Positions 48,564 to 59,547 of a stretch of DNA of 64,000 bases are shown one piece after another (position 1 is the first letter of the stretch; each line of letters opens with the position of its first letter). The notes under the pieces were generated by a model. That model saw only the letters and a program-made list of their open reading frames with translations, was not told where the DNA came from and ran no database searches. Source of the DNA: Burhinus oedicnemus (Eukaryota; Chordata; Aves; Charadriiformes; Burhinidae); contig VFFE01006868.1 in NCBI GenBank assembly GCA_008921705.1, positions 709,161-773,160 on the forward strand, read 5' to 3'. The position numbers and the translations under genes were made by a program.

Positions 48564-50087
48564 GTAAAACTGGTCTTTCTTCAGTGAGGTCAGCATTCCA
48601 TCATCATCACACAAACCTTTCTATGGTTTGTAGCAATGGTAATTAAAGGCCCCCAAAGTATTCTCTGCCAAACACTGGTAAGAAGGAACAGCTCATTCAG
48701 CAATTTATATTGAGAAGACCTGGCACAGACTTCACAATCCATCTGGTTTTTAGTTGTCTGGCTCTGGTAACACCCCATCATCTCCAAGTGAATAAAGTAT
48801 CTAAGAGTGATTGCTACCATCATAGCGTTTGGAACTCTAAACTGGTTTACTATCCATAGGCTAAGCCTAAGGGAGCTCTACGTGTTCGTATTTTACTTGG
48901 GTTTATTTTCATGTGCACTATATCTGTTTATTGAAAATCTAAGGAGAGCTTGAAGTTAAGACTAGACTTTACAGCTTCATCTGTTACAGGGGAACTTTGT
49001 TAGAAAGTCAACATCTCTCACCCCACCGAGGTGGCATAACTGATGCTCTGTTGTACTTATAGTGCCTAATCTGCTGTTGTGCCCAATTTACTCTTGTGCC
49101 TAATTACTACTACAGGGCAATAATTATTTTTACTTTTTTTTTTTTATTATGGAATACCTGGTATTTCCAACTGTAAGCAGAGTACCATTGTGCTGTGCAC
49201 TGTACGAAAACACAGATTTGAAAGAAATGTTTTTTTAGTGGCACCCACAGGTTTTGGCAGATACTTTTCTCCTCTCACTGTGTGCATAAATATTTTCACT
49301 GATACCAGCTGTAGAAAGTGATATGGTAAATGCTAATCTCAGTACAGTCATAGCAGTCAGAAATGGAAGTTAGATCTGTAATTTCGAGTTGAAAGCTGAA
49401 ATGAAAAATCTAGTGATTATGCACTACTGCCCTAAGGTACTGAAAGATTCCCTCTTTCTTTCTCTCTACACTCTCATACTCAGGCAAGGGGATAAGGTTT
49501 CCTCCCCAGGAGAAAGAAAAATAGAGATTATCAGTTTTCCAGTGATAACACTGCAACTCCTGAAGACAGTCTGGCTCTAAAAAGTAATACGGGCTGGGAT
49601 ACATCTCACCTAACTTTGGATATAAAATACAGGTATCTTAGTCTTAGCTAGTCATTTTTGCTCCTATGCTAGTGACAGGAGAGAAACAAGTATGACCAGA
49701 TGCATTCCGTGTCATTTCAGGCTTCTATTTAGGATGAGATTAATGGTGCTCTGAAGGTGCTTGGTTTTTTCAATTAATTTTAAAGGGAATCTAAACTTGG
49801 TTGCAGTTTTAGATTCCCACATTAGGGCACATGCATCATACCACTGATAATTTTCCTTTTCCTTCTCATCTCTGGCCTGCCTGCTCACACTTGAAGAATT
49901 CATTTCCACTCCCTATACATGAAAAAGTGTCCTTCAGAGTTTTTATGAAGTATATTCTAAGCTGTCTCTCTGATATATTTTTTCCATTTGTAAATACCCA
50001 CACTTTTGACCTTCCTTTTGATAAGCTAGTTGGAGCACCTTCAGTCACATATTTTTGGCTTTTTTTTACTAACTTTGCATCGCTTAT
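48564..50087. other. A+T-rich intronic-looking DNA with a repeat fossil
   Basis: 49140-49216 is an old repeat (below). The rest has no recognisable exon. Open frames at 49831-50130 (plus) and 49866-50177 (minus) run into the LTR or are compositional. Confidence 0.45.
49140..49216. repeat. Fossil sauropsid interspersed repeat
   Basis: AGTACCATTGTGCTGTGCAC followed by TGTACGAAAACACAG matches the old turtle/archosaur repeat phrase 'ccattgtgctaggcgctgtacaaacaca' with modest divergence. The family name is not given. Confidence 0.55.
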
Positions 50088-50208
50088 TGTCATGGTTTGG
50101 GCTGGACTGGCCACTGAAATGAACCACTGATGCTCTCCCCAACCTCCCTCTCCAAGGAGAGGGGGGAGAAAGAGCAAGAGACTTACAAGTTTAGAAAAAC
50201 TAAACTAC

Positions 50209-50214
50209 TTTAAT
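50209..50214 (-). terminator. LTR polyadenylation-type signal (ATTAAA)
   Basis: Minus-strand ATTAAA at the position equivalent to 19136-19141 in the other copy. Confidence 0.55.
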
Positions 50215-50375
50215 GAAATATTATTAATAAAATAATAAAAAGGAAATAATGAAATATATATACAATATATACAAACCCAGTATCAAGGATGACGATTGCG
50301 TCCCCAACAGGCATAGGGGACTGACCTCGGATGCCAGTCATTGAAGAAAGAGGGCTGACACTTTGATGCCTCAGC

Positions 50376-50382
50376 TTTTATA
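50376..50382 (-). promoter_or_regulatory. LTR TATA box
   Basis: Minus-strand TATAAAA inside the segment that is nearly identical between the two family A copies. Confidence 0.6.
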
Positions 50383-50733
50383 CTGAGCATGAGGCAGATG
50401 GGATGGAATACCCTGTTGGTCAGTTTTGGGTCACCTGTCCTGTCCGCTCCTCCCCACAGGTGTGACCCCTCTACGCTTTTCTGCTCCCGACCCTCCAACA
50501 GGGCAAATAACAAAGTTGTCTGGCTTTGGCTGTTATAGCAATAAGTATAAGCAAGAGCCTCTCTGCATACTGTTCCTTGGCATAATTATAAATAACCAGG
50601 TCTTATCACTCTGAGAGCGAACAGTGTCTGGACAAGATGCTGTTAATTTCGGAGAGTTCAGTTAGAAGATGCTTAGCTGCAAAGTAAAATTACTGAACAG
50701 AAAATTGGTTCTGTTTTACCTCAAACCAGGATA

Positions 50734-53372
50734 CTTACGTAGCTCTCTTCTAAGTTTTCTCTTCACACATTCTTCGCAGTGTGAATAAGTGTTATAAGAG
50801 CAGTCTGACCAAAATTTTGCATAGGGAAAGAATCTTCCTTGCTTCTTTTGTGTGGTATATGAGAATTTTGTTAACTGTTAGTGCCACAACATTGCATGAA
50901 GAAATTATACTGAGATAGATATTTATAATTCTCTGTAATACTGCTTTTCAAAGAAAATATTGGGGATTTTGCTCCCAGTTACATATTCCTTGCATTAGAC
51001 TGTATCAATAACTGTACTTGTAACTGTACATTTTGCTGACTGTGACCATTCAGCTAGGTGGTCCTTTGCAGCAGTTGCACTCAACTCACTGTTTCTCATC
51101 CTGCAGACCTCTCTGTGTTCTGATAACTCAGCTTCCTAAAAATTATCATTGTTAAAAATAATGTGACAATTGGCCAACAACCATTCTTTTTGGCATCTAC
51201 TAAAACCAGCATCACGTATTGATAATTTGATACATTTGATGATTTGAAATATCGATAAAGAAACTACTGCATATTGGAACCTGTCAGTGAGTCAGATTTA
51301 CTACATTTTAGTTACTCAAAGTAACAAAGCGGCTTACACAAATTTAAGCATTTTACCTAAGCCATGCAGGCAGGCAATGGAGAGAATGAGAGGCATCTTC
51401 AGAGGGCAGGCCATCTCACTGACTCCAATAGAAAAGCAGATCAAAATTTAAATAAAGCAAACAAATAACAAAAAAAAGCAAGACCAAACCAAAAATGTCT
51501 TTGCATATGTAACACCTCCAGAAGAGAAAGAGGAGAAAACAGCTCATTGGTAACAGGTCATTGTCATATTCTACAAACAGCATACAAACTGTAGAATGGG
51601 CTCTTCAAACACTGACATGTTTCTCTTCACTGCCTGCTCAGTAGGTCTTGGAAACTTATCTTACACTAAATATTTAACTATTAGATGGATAAAATTACAT
51701 GGGATGAATATCAGCCTGTACTTGCTGTTTGAAAATGGGTTTTTACATTTCCTGTTTTATTTATTTTGAACTAGGAGAATGTTATTTAAGAAAATGTGAT
51801 AGTCAAATATTTTAAATATTATGTTCAGTTCTGCAGAGTAATAGAAACATTTCAGTTTCATGTTTATTCTTGGAATGGAATTCTGGAAACTGTATCTTTT
51901 CCTTATGGCCCTTTTTCACGGCTTAATTATTGGATGGTCCCCTGGTAAATTCTGTCTTTTACTGAAAGTTGTAATTATGTTCAGCTGAAACCTCCAGCTT
52001 GGGCTATAGAACTTTCTGCTGAACCTTATTATAATTCCCAGAACAAATCCGTATGAATCATAGTTTCTGATCCAGAGACCCTGCCTCTTTGAGACCACTT
52101 CCCGAAGTGGTGAAAGACATACCCATCAAGAATATATTTCATCACTGTTACAGCTATAGCTTTGAGAACTGTCTTCCCAGTAATTTACTTCATAAAATAA
52201 AGAAGAATTTGCAAATGACAGAGTGTGAATATGCTTTGGTACCTAAGAAGTGACTTAAAATATTTGAAATATTTCCAGTAGATACATTTCAACTAATTTT
52301 TCTAAATGCTAGAGGAATGCATGTATATGTTTAGTACTAAGAGGTACAGAGCATGCTTCTGTTTTGTTTTGTTTTATTTTCCTTTTAAACCTAAATGCAT
52401 AAACTAATGCAAAAGTTTTGCTTTCACTAATTCTATTTAGTAATTTACTCTCGGAGCATTTGGATTGAAATTAGTGGGAACTTTTATGGAAGAAGTTATT
52501 ACTTTCTATAAGCATGGCTAAGAAAATACGCTCCTCACAAACAATACCAAGAGGCAAACAAGATGTAACTCTGTATATCCTGGTTAAAATTTAACAGCTA
52601 ATGAAGTGAGCACAATACAAGAATTTTGAGGGGGGGAAAAAGGGAGTAAAATTCAAATAATAAAAGTAAAACTGTTGACACCATTAGGTAGCAAGGTGTA
52701 ATTATTTGTAGTGGGAGTAAGCTGGGATATGAGAAAGAACATACATGTTCCTGCCACAGGTTTTATTGTGTTTAGATCATATTGGTGATGTGAGATTTCC
52801 ATTTTTCATATTGAACTCATTTCAGTGTAGTTGTTTAATTTCTTTCCTGCAGCGCTACCCTTCACCTGTTGAATCAAAGTGTAAGTGCCTGGTAACTTAC
52901 AGTATCAGCAGTTTTTCTCCCTCTTTTTCTGTGAATGTGTTTCCTCTCAATAGTGAATTAATGGTATATCCAGGCAGAAAGAAATGCAGAAAGCAAAAAT
53001 ATCCCTTTGGTTGCAGAAGAGGAAGAACACTGTCCTCGCTGCAGGCTCAGCTCCTGCTGGCTGCTCCTGACGGCACACCTGGCACTACAGGGCAGAGTCC
53101 ACTGGATGAACAGCAGGCACTGGCCTCCCTCAGCTGAACATGCCTAAGAGGTGCATTTGTGACAACATCTAGCTTGTTTAAAAATGATTGTAGGAAAGAG
53201 AAAGGATGCCGTGCTGTTTGTCTAGAGGGAGTCAATCTACTTGCTGCTGGCAGTAAGGTACTAGAAATCATATGATGTGCAGAATAAAAGCTGATCAGTG
53301 AGATTGTTACGTTAATGATCAGTAATATGAAAAAGATAGTAAAAACCTTGTATGCTAGTCCCTCCCCATACA
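50734..53372. other. A+T-rich intronic-looking DNA with a long chance-like frame
   Basis: The 130-codon frame 52745-53137 is the longest non-transposon frame here. Its C-terminal part (about 53025-53137) is G+C-richer with CpG, ending in LDEQQALASLS and a stop, unlike its surroundings, but matches nothing I know. Inside the frame, 52853-52880 lies between a strong acceptor (TTTCTTTCCTGCAG) and a strong donor (GTAAGTG). No other exon was recognised. Confidence 0.4.
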
Positions 53373-53409
53373 CAGATTTGTGAAATCTGCATTTGTGAAA
53401 TGCAGATTT
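53373..53409. repeat. Interleaved inverted repeat (CAGATTT motif)
   Basis: AAATCTGCATTT (53383-53394) and AAATGCAGATTT (53398-53409) are perfect reverse complements around a GTG loop. A further CAGATTT (53373-53379) pairs with AAATCTG across another GTG. The result is two overlapping hairpins in 37 bp. Confidence 0.85.
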
Positions 53410-56400
53410 GAATTCAAAATGGTGCATTTTGAGTTTGAGTTAATAATAAAATCTTGTTAATGTTTTACTTAAGAAAACATTTCTATGCGTAACAAGGATT
53501 CCTCTTGTAGGATTTCTAAAGTGCCACAGTGATTGGATATTGTAACAGACATTATGTTTTGGAGTTTTTCTTTTGCTGAATGAGAAATATTCTGTTTTCA
53601 ACTGAAAATCACTCTCGACTGAAATTTATCACTTGGTCATGTTGCCAAAAAGCTGGTCCAGCTCATTTTCATCTTTCCTCCTTTCTAACATACATTTATC
53701 TTGGTCTTTTCTTAAGTGGTGGTTTCAGTCACTTTCAACCTTTTTTTCTGAATAATAATCATTAGTTTTACACTTTCAGAACATCTCTCCTGAGGCTTCT
53801 CTGTCAGCCCACTTACCCCCAGGATAGCTCAGGGTCCATTTGGATAAGTTGCATCTTCCCTTGCCTGGGTCCTCTAAGGAAGCTTAACCCTTAGTGTCTC
53901 CTTAATGCATGACCCATTCAGAAAAATCCCCAGTTAACCCTAGTTCCAAAATAACACAGCCAAGCCTGTAGTAATCTTAAGCTTAAACCTTTATTGTTGT
54001 TCCAGTGACATAAGGATCCATGATTCTGGATAGGTTCTTTCACGATGAGAGATAATTCAGTTTTATTTCTAGTAGAAATTAAATTTTCGTTCTTGCTTTA
54101 TTTTTTTTTTAATTGTATTACATAGATTTGCATATCTCAGATGTATGCCTGTGAAAAAATAACACAAAATGTATTTCGAAGTTGTTGGGTGACTCCAACT
54201 TGAAGGATGATGAAAAGGGGGCCATCATTGCCTTACTAGGTTTTTCCCTCGTTATTTCAAATTCACTACAGCCAGGAGAGGACACATTTGGATGTGTTTG
54301 GCAGAGATTCCTAAGGGTAACAGAAGCAGTATACAAGCAAGAACAAAGCCAGATTAGTTTAATTTTGCCTTTGTAAATTCTGTCTTGGCATGTGAAATGT
54401 TCCGAATCTAAGGGCATTGCATAAATAGAAACTGTATTATGCTATGGTGTTTATCAAATGCTCCTCATCTACTGCACCACCTCCATAAATCCACCAAAGC
54501 TTTTATTATTCAGGGGTGGGAAGGTAGGCAGAATGGAGTGAAAGTTACAGAATGATTTAACACTGTGGGAACTTAATCAATAAGACTGTTGCAGAGAACT
54601 CCCAGGAAAGAGGGTTGTTTTCCATCCAGATGATAATGAGGCAGACTAGCAGCAACCTCTGGAGGAGGAATGCTGGAGCAGTGAATCTGTGGTACAGCTT
54701 TGCTAGTTGCTAATTAATAGTTTGAGGCCAAGGGGGACACCTTTTTGCCCCTTTGCTGCTTGTAGTTTCTTTGTGGCTTGTCCCATATACCTCTTTCACT
54801 ATTGTGCTTAGTTAGATTCTGGAAGTTTATCCAAATTGAACAACAGTGCTAAAAATCCAAGTTTACCTTTCTTCTCCCTCCTTTGTTCTTGGCATTATTA
54901 GTACATATATATTATTGTACAGCTCTTAATCCCTCCCTATATTACAAAAATAGTATTCTTGTGTAATCTCTTATTCCCTGTGCCTTGCATCCCAATGTCA
55001 GACAGCGGAACTTATGTTAGTGTTTGACATCTGGAAAACATCAACAAAAGCCAGGCTAGGTAACAGCTGAACACGGCATATTTGGGATGTGCAAATTTAA
55101 ATAATTTTAAGTGGTGTTAGCTTGAAGAGGTAGAGCATGCTTGTTTCATGATAGTTTAGTATTGATATTTTTCACCTTTATCTGGACTCCAAAGCAGAAC
55201 AGGGCTTCACTTTAATGAGGCTAAAGCTGTGGCTGAATGATGCCGTTATATCAGTATCTTTGCAACACGTATTCTCGTAGTCCTTTGGTTCTTCCAACCT
55301 CCAATGTAATGATGTACAGAAGAAGTATACAACTATAGAGAAAGCAAGTATCATCTCCATTGCCAGAGAAGAATTTGGGCAATGGGAAATTAAATAGTGA
55401 AGTCAATGTTGGCCATAAAGCAAATAGTCGTAAAGCAATATTGGGCACTGCAGTCTAGTAGTGTGAATCCAGGTTTTCAAAGCACATTTTATGGGAGCAT
55501 CTAAAAGCGTGTCATAGGCAAGAATGAATTCGTGCATTTTTTTTGCTAAGGCATAGGTAAATACTACATTCACTAAGAAATAGAAGGTGACATTTGTTTC
55601 AAAACAGTGAAAATAAGTAGTAGAGAGCTGCACTCCTTCCAGGTTTCCAATCTAGTAGTACCACTACTGCTTCCGTAAAATAATTTACTTCAGGATTCTT
55701 GAAAGATTTTCTTAAAATGTTTTCCTAAACTGCACTTGCCATAATTAATCAAGGCTAAGAACAGAACATATGAGTAAAATTCTCATTATTGATGATGTGT
55801 AGTGGCTTTTGTTGCACTTAGTTTTGGTTCAGGTAATTATTTTCTAATTATTTTGTTTTCCTGACTCTTGATTGTCTCATCTTTGTGCTAGGCTTGTCAC
55901 TACTCTGCAGAGAAAGCAGTGGAGTAACTGTACCTGTGTGCCAATGTATTTTTCCCAGTTTCACAACAAAAGACCCCTGAGACTATGAATGATCATTTGA
56001 TTTTTGCTGATCTGAAAGGTCTGTGCCATCTTTGATATACATGGAAAATACTGCATTAACTAGAACTTTCAAGTGTTAAACATTTTTTAAAAGATGTATT
56101 TAAGCTTTGGGGAGGTAATGCAGATAATTTTTTTGCATTGAATTTCAAAAATAATTATAATCACTTCATCTGCTAATGAGTGACGTGAATCACAGTCTGT
56201 GTTTATGTGGGTTCAGAAATATTTCTGGTTTACCTAGAAATTCCACTGCTGTATGCAAAATTATCTAGAAAACTTGATTTGGCTACAGACCTTCTGGAGA
56301 AATTAGGCATTCATTCCCCTGGGCAACTTTCAGCATTTGAGCCTAAAAATAGCACATTCACAGTATAATTTGTAATTAATAAACCCAGCTGGTATTTAGA

Positions 56401-58724
56401 GACTACTGACTATTCCATTGATAGTGTTGTTTCCTTGGCTTTCTTATCTGTCCCTCAGTACTAAGGGTTTCTGTTGGTCTTATGCTTTCATAGTATGCAT
56501 TTTGGGGCAGAGACCTTTGTTTGGGTCAGTGTCTAGGGTAGCACCTGGTGCTTTGGTTTCCCAGTTCAGAGCTGGCATTGTAAGAGATGAGTACGCCATA
56601 AGTAAATTATTTAGTACTTTACATGCGTGCCTTCTAGCTCTTCAATGCTCATTCTCATCAGTGACTCCTACTGCAAAAACGTTCGATATCATATTCATAT
56701 GGGCAGGTTTGGTAACACTTTTTAAAAAATAGGAGATATCTTCATAACTGAAAGAAAACATCAATATGTTATATTCATTGATACACTGAAAATTGTAGTG
56801 CAAATACAGATCTAACTTGGATTTCAGCACAGGGCTATCACAATGGCATATGGACAGAAATTGCAGACACCAGATCAAGAGTAATTTCTGGTAGGCACCG
56901 CAATAATATGTGCATGAGAACGCGTGCACACATATATACTTATACTCCCTAAGTACAATCTTTATCCTAAATAGATATCCATATATTGCTCATGATTTAC
57001 AATGAGTTTTGTTTGTGAACCATTTGTATTTTCATTTTCTTTTGTGCTTTGACAGAATATAATTATTTCTGGAACATATAATAGGATCAAAGCATATTTC
57101 ATTATTAAAGAAATTATTGCATTATGTTAGTGCCATCCTGACTGCATGAAAATGTTAATCCAGTTTTGTTACATTTTTTCAAATGAGAAGTTTTTTCTTA
57201 TGAAAATTTTGTGAAATTAATTGTTTGCTTTCTCCCAACCTCTGAGGGGTCTATAGCTTCAGAAGGTATCAGATAAAGGATAATGACATGTAATGAGAGC
57301 AAGATTTAGCTATTAAACTTCCTTGACTCACTTTAAATATTGATTAGAGAAACACTTCTGGGCAAATATTTATATTGAGCAATAATATAATTCAGTGATC
57401 CTTTTTTTTTTTTTAACTTTCTGAATATCATTATGTCTTCAGTAATTTAGCCTAGAAAAATGCATTGTTAGCCATGGGTTATATGAAAAAGTCCTAGATA
57501 GATGAAACCAAGAAAGAAACATAAGATTTTCCAGCAGTAAACAATCATTCTTAAGGTGCAAAGGTACTTTGTGTTGCACTGCCTGTATCTGGCCTTTCCC
57601 AGGGTTTGGGACTGTTGTACCTGGGATATTGGCTTCAAGCCATTTCTAATATAATGCTAATGTTGTGACAGATACTAATGAAACCATGCTGTTTCTAGAT
57701 AAAGCTGATATTGGATACATAGGCAGAAGAGGTAATTTCCTTACTCACTTTCTTAATGAGCTCAAGGAGGACAGAGGAACCTTCCTGCATCTGTGAATAT
57801 CTCCTAGATTTTATTATTTTTTTCAACAAGAATAAATTTATTTGCATGTTTTTGCTTACTGCATATATAACCATAACAGGTGAACTTACTTGTTGTGTAA
57901 CTGAGTGATGTTCCCTTTGTAGGGGAAAAAATGTATGTTAAAAATTCTCAAAAAACCTCTGAAGAGTCTAAGCAACATCAACATACTTGTGTTGTAAAAT
58001 TTCTTCCTAGCTTTTACTGAAATGGTGAAGAGTCCAACTTGCATTCCAAACACAGAGGGATCAAATATGGATATTATACATACTATTTGAGTATTATGTG
58101 AGTTGTGATGGCTGATGTTTAATGACTGGGTTTTATTTCTTTAATTACATTGAGCCTTTGGTTACTAAACGCTCCAAACATTCACAGAAAGCTTGAGGTA
58201 TCCAGGTATCCAATGCTCTCTAGAGCATTGTGGACCCTCCCCACCTCAAGGCAGCATGCTCTGCTTGGCTGTTGCACGCTGAATGTCTTTCTTGGCTTAC
58301 TCAGTGGTTTTGGTCCAGACTGAGAACTGAATCCTGCAGGGGTGCTAAAGAAGTACATGCTTGCTATGGACGTGAGAGGATATAAATCTTGACAGAGTAG
58401 CTGAGAAGGGGAAGGACAGTGTGAAGCCAGTTATCCGGACATATCTGGCATATCTGTTGATCCTTGTTCCAAAATTAGACCTCTGACAGAGATTTTTTGC
58501 ATTAGGTGGGAAAATCAATACAGTTTTTAAAGATGTTTTCAAGTATTTCCTATTAATCAAAATTTTTAAAAAGATAATTTTGTTGCTTAGAAAAAAAAAT
58601 CCCTTGATCAGTTTCTCAGGTAGAGTCGTGTAGAGTACCCATGCTGCTACCTAGATTTCAAGAGAGCTGCTCTGATTTAGGAGAATTACAGGGTTTGGTC
58701 TATTGCATGTCAATACTTTCTGAA
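53410..58724. other. A+T-rich intronic-looking DNA
   Basis: No exon, RNA gene or recognisable transposon. 53810-53960 is somewhat C-richer, and 54480-54760 is more complex in sequence, but without a coding pattern. A T run is present near 57400. Frames at 56418-56732 and 54118-54417 carry no domain. Confidence 0.45.
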
Positions 58725-58858
58725 TGTTATGGTTTGAGAAACCCACAACAATTTATTGTCATTTAGTCAATTATTCTATCACCTGATGACCCCTCCCCAC
58801 CCAGGAAGGGGAATCGGGAAAAAAAACAAGGAAGCCCAGAGGTTGAAATATAAACAGA

Positions 58859-58864
58859 TTTAAT
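58859..58864 (-). terminator. LTR polyadenylation-type signal (ATTAAA)
   Basis: Minus-strand ATTAAA downstream (on that strand) of the TATA-like box in the family D LTR. Confidence 0.5.
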
Positions 58865-59125
58865 AGAATAAGACTAGATAATTAACAGTAATAACACTAA
58901 AGAACCAGTATTGATCCTGATACCAATACACAATATACAAGGATTATACTCAGCCCATTCTATCAGTAGGAAGCTGTGCACTCCCAGCAGTGGACAGCAA
59001 ATGTGGGACACTGCGAGTGCTATGGCTTCGGGAGGAAGGGAAGGTCTCAGGGGTCCGGCACCGGGGCAAGAAGTTCTATGGATTGCCGCCATCAAGGGAG
59101 AGAGAGCTTTGCAGCAAACTTTCTA

Positions 59126-59132
59126 ATTTATA
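59126..59132 (-). promoter_or_regulatory. LTR TATA-like box
   Basis: Minus-strand TATAAAT, in the same relative place as the TATAAAA of the family A LTRs. Confidence 0.5.
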
Positions 59133-59210
59133 TTGAGTGTGACGTTCATGGTATGAAATAATCCTGTTGGCCAGCTTGGGTCAAGTGCCCAGGTCTTGTT
59201 CCTCCTCATC

Positions 59211-59377
59211 ACAGAATCACAGAATTGCAGGGGTTGGAAGGGACCTCTGGAGATCATCTAGTCCAACCCCCCTGACAGAGCAGGGTCACCTAGAGCAGGT
59301 TGCACAGGATGGCATCCAGGCAGGTTTTGAATGTCTCCAGAGTCAGGGACTCCACCACCTCTCTGGGCAAAGTTGCA
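59211..59377 (-). mobile_element. Short CR1 nested inside the LTR
   Basis: Minus-strand CR1 tail: ACAGAATCACAGAATTGCAG terminal units, GGTTGGAAGGGACCTCTGGA, then ATCATCTAGTCCAACCCC and on to CCACCTCTCTGGGCAA. It is flanked by the 7-bp word CCTCATC at 59204-59210 and 59378-59384, a convincing target-site duplication, and LTR sequence continues on both sides. About seven extra bases (AGTTGCA) sit between the last CR1 base and the right duplication. Confidence 0.9.
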
Positions 59378-59547
59378 CCTCATCCCTGCACCTGGTGAGT
59401 TCGAAAACACTGAGACCTTGAAACTCACACACCATAGGTGGCTATAAAGTAAATATTTTCACAAATTCAGACACTAGAGTCTTCTAAAAGTACAGCTTTC
59501 CCAAGCATTAGAAAATAAATTAGTCCTGTGTCAATCAAACCAGGACA

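Larger units (their letters stand above)
50088..50733 (-). mobile_element. Solo ERV LTR, minus strand (family A, copy 2)
   Basis: A 646-bp relative of the LTR at 19008-19721, in the same orientation. It starts TGTCATGGTTTGGGCTGG and ends CCTCAAACCAGGATA (terminal ACA changed to ATA). Compared with copy 1 it lacks about 80 bp between roughly 50320 and 50335, where copy 1 has the GTGACAGACAGGAACTGG region. The host words CTTAT (50083-50087) and CTTAC (50734-50738) would be a 5-bp target duplication with one transition. There is no internal retroviral sequence, so it is a solo LTR. Confidence 0.87.
58725..59547 (-). mobile_element. ERV LTR, minus strand (family D), with nested CR1
   Basis: On the plus strand it starts TGTTATGGTTTGAGAAACCC and ends CAATCAAACCAGGACA; the ends form the imperfect TG..CA inverted repeat and resemble those of family A. 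Minus-strand ATTAAA (58859-58864) and TATAAAT (59126-59132) give the direction, about 265 bp apart as in family A. Without the nested CR1 (59211-59377) and its duplicated 7-bp target, the LTR would be about 650 bp. The flanks CTGAA (58720-58724) and ATGAA (59548-59552) differ at one base and would fit a 5-bp target duplication. A solo LTR. Confidence 0.8.

Noticed and set aside
19008..50733. A full provirus bounded by the two family A LTRs
   Set aside because: They are 31 kb apart with no retroviral genes between them, differ by an internal deletion of about 80 bp, and the second has its own target duplication.
52745..53137. 130-codon open frame as a complete gene
   Set aside because: The first two thirds look like random T-rich translation and there is no recognisable domain. 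Only the odd composition of its end is reported as a finding.
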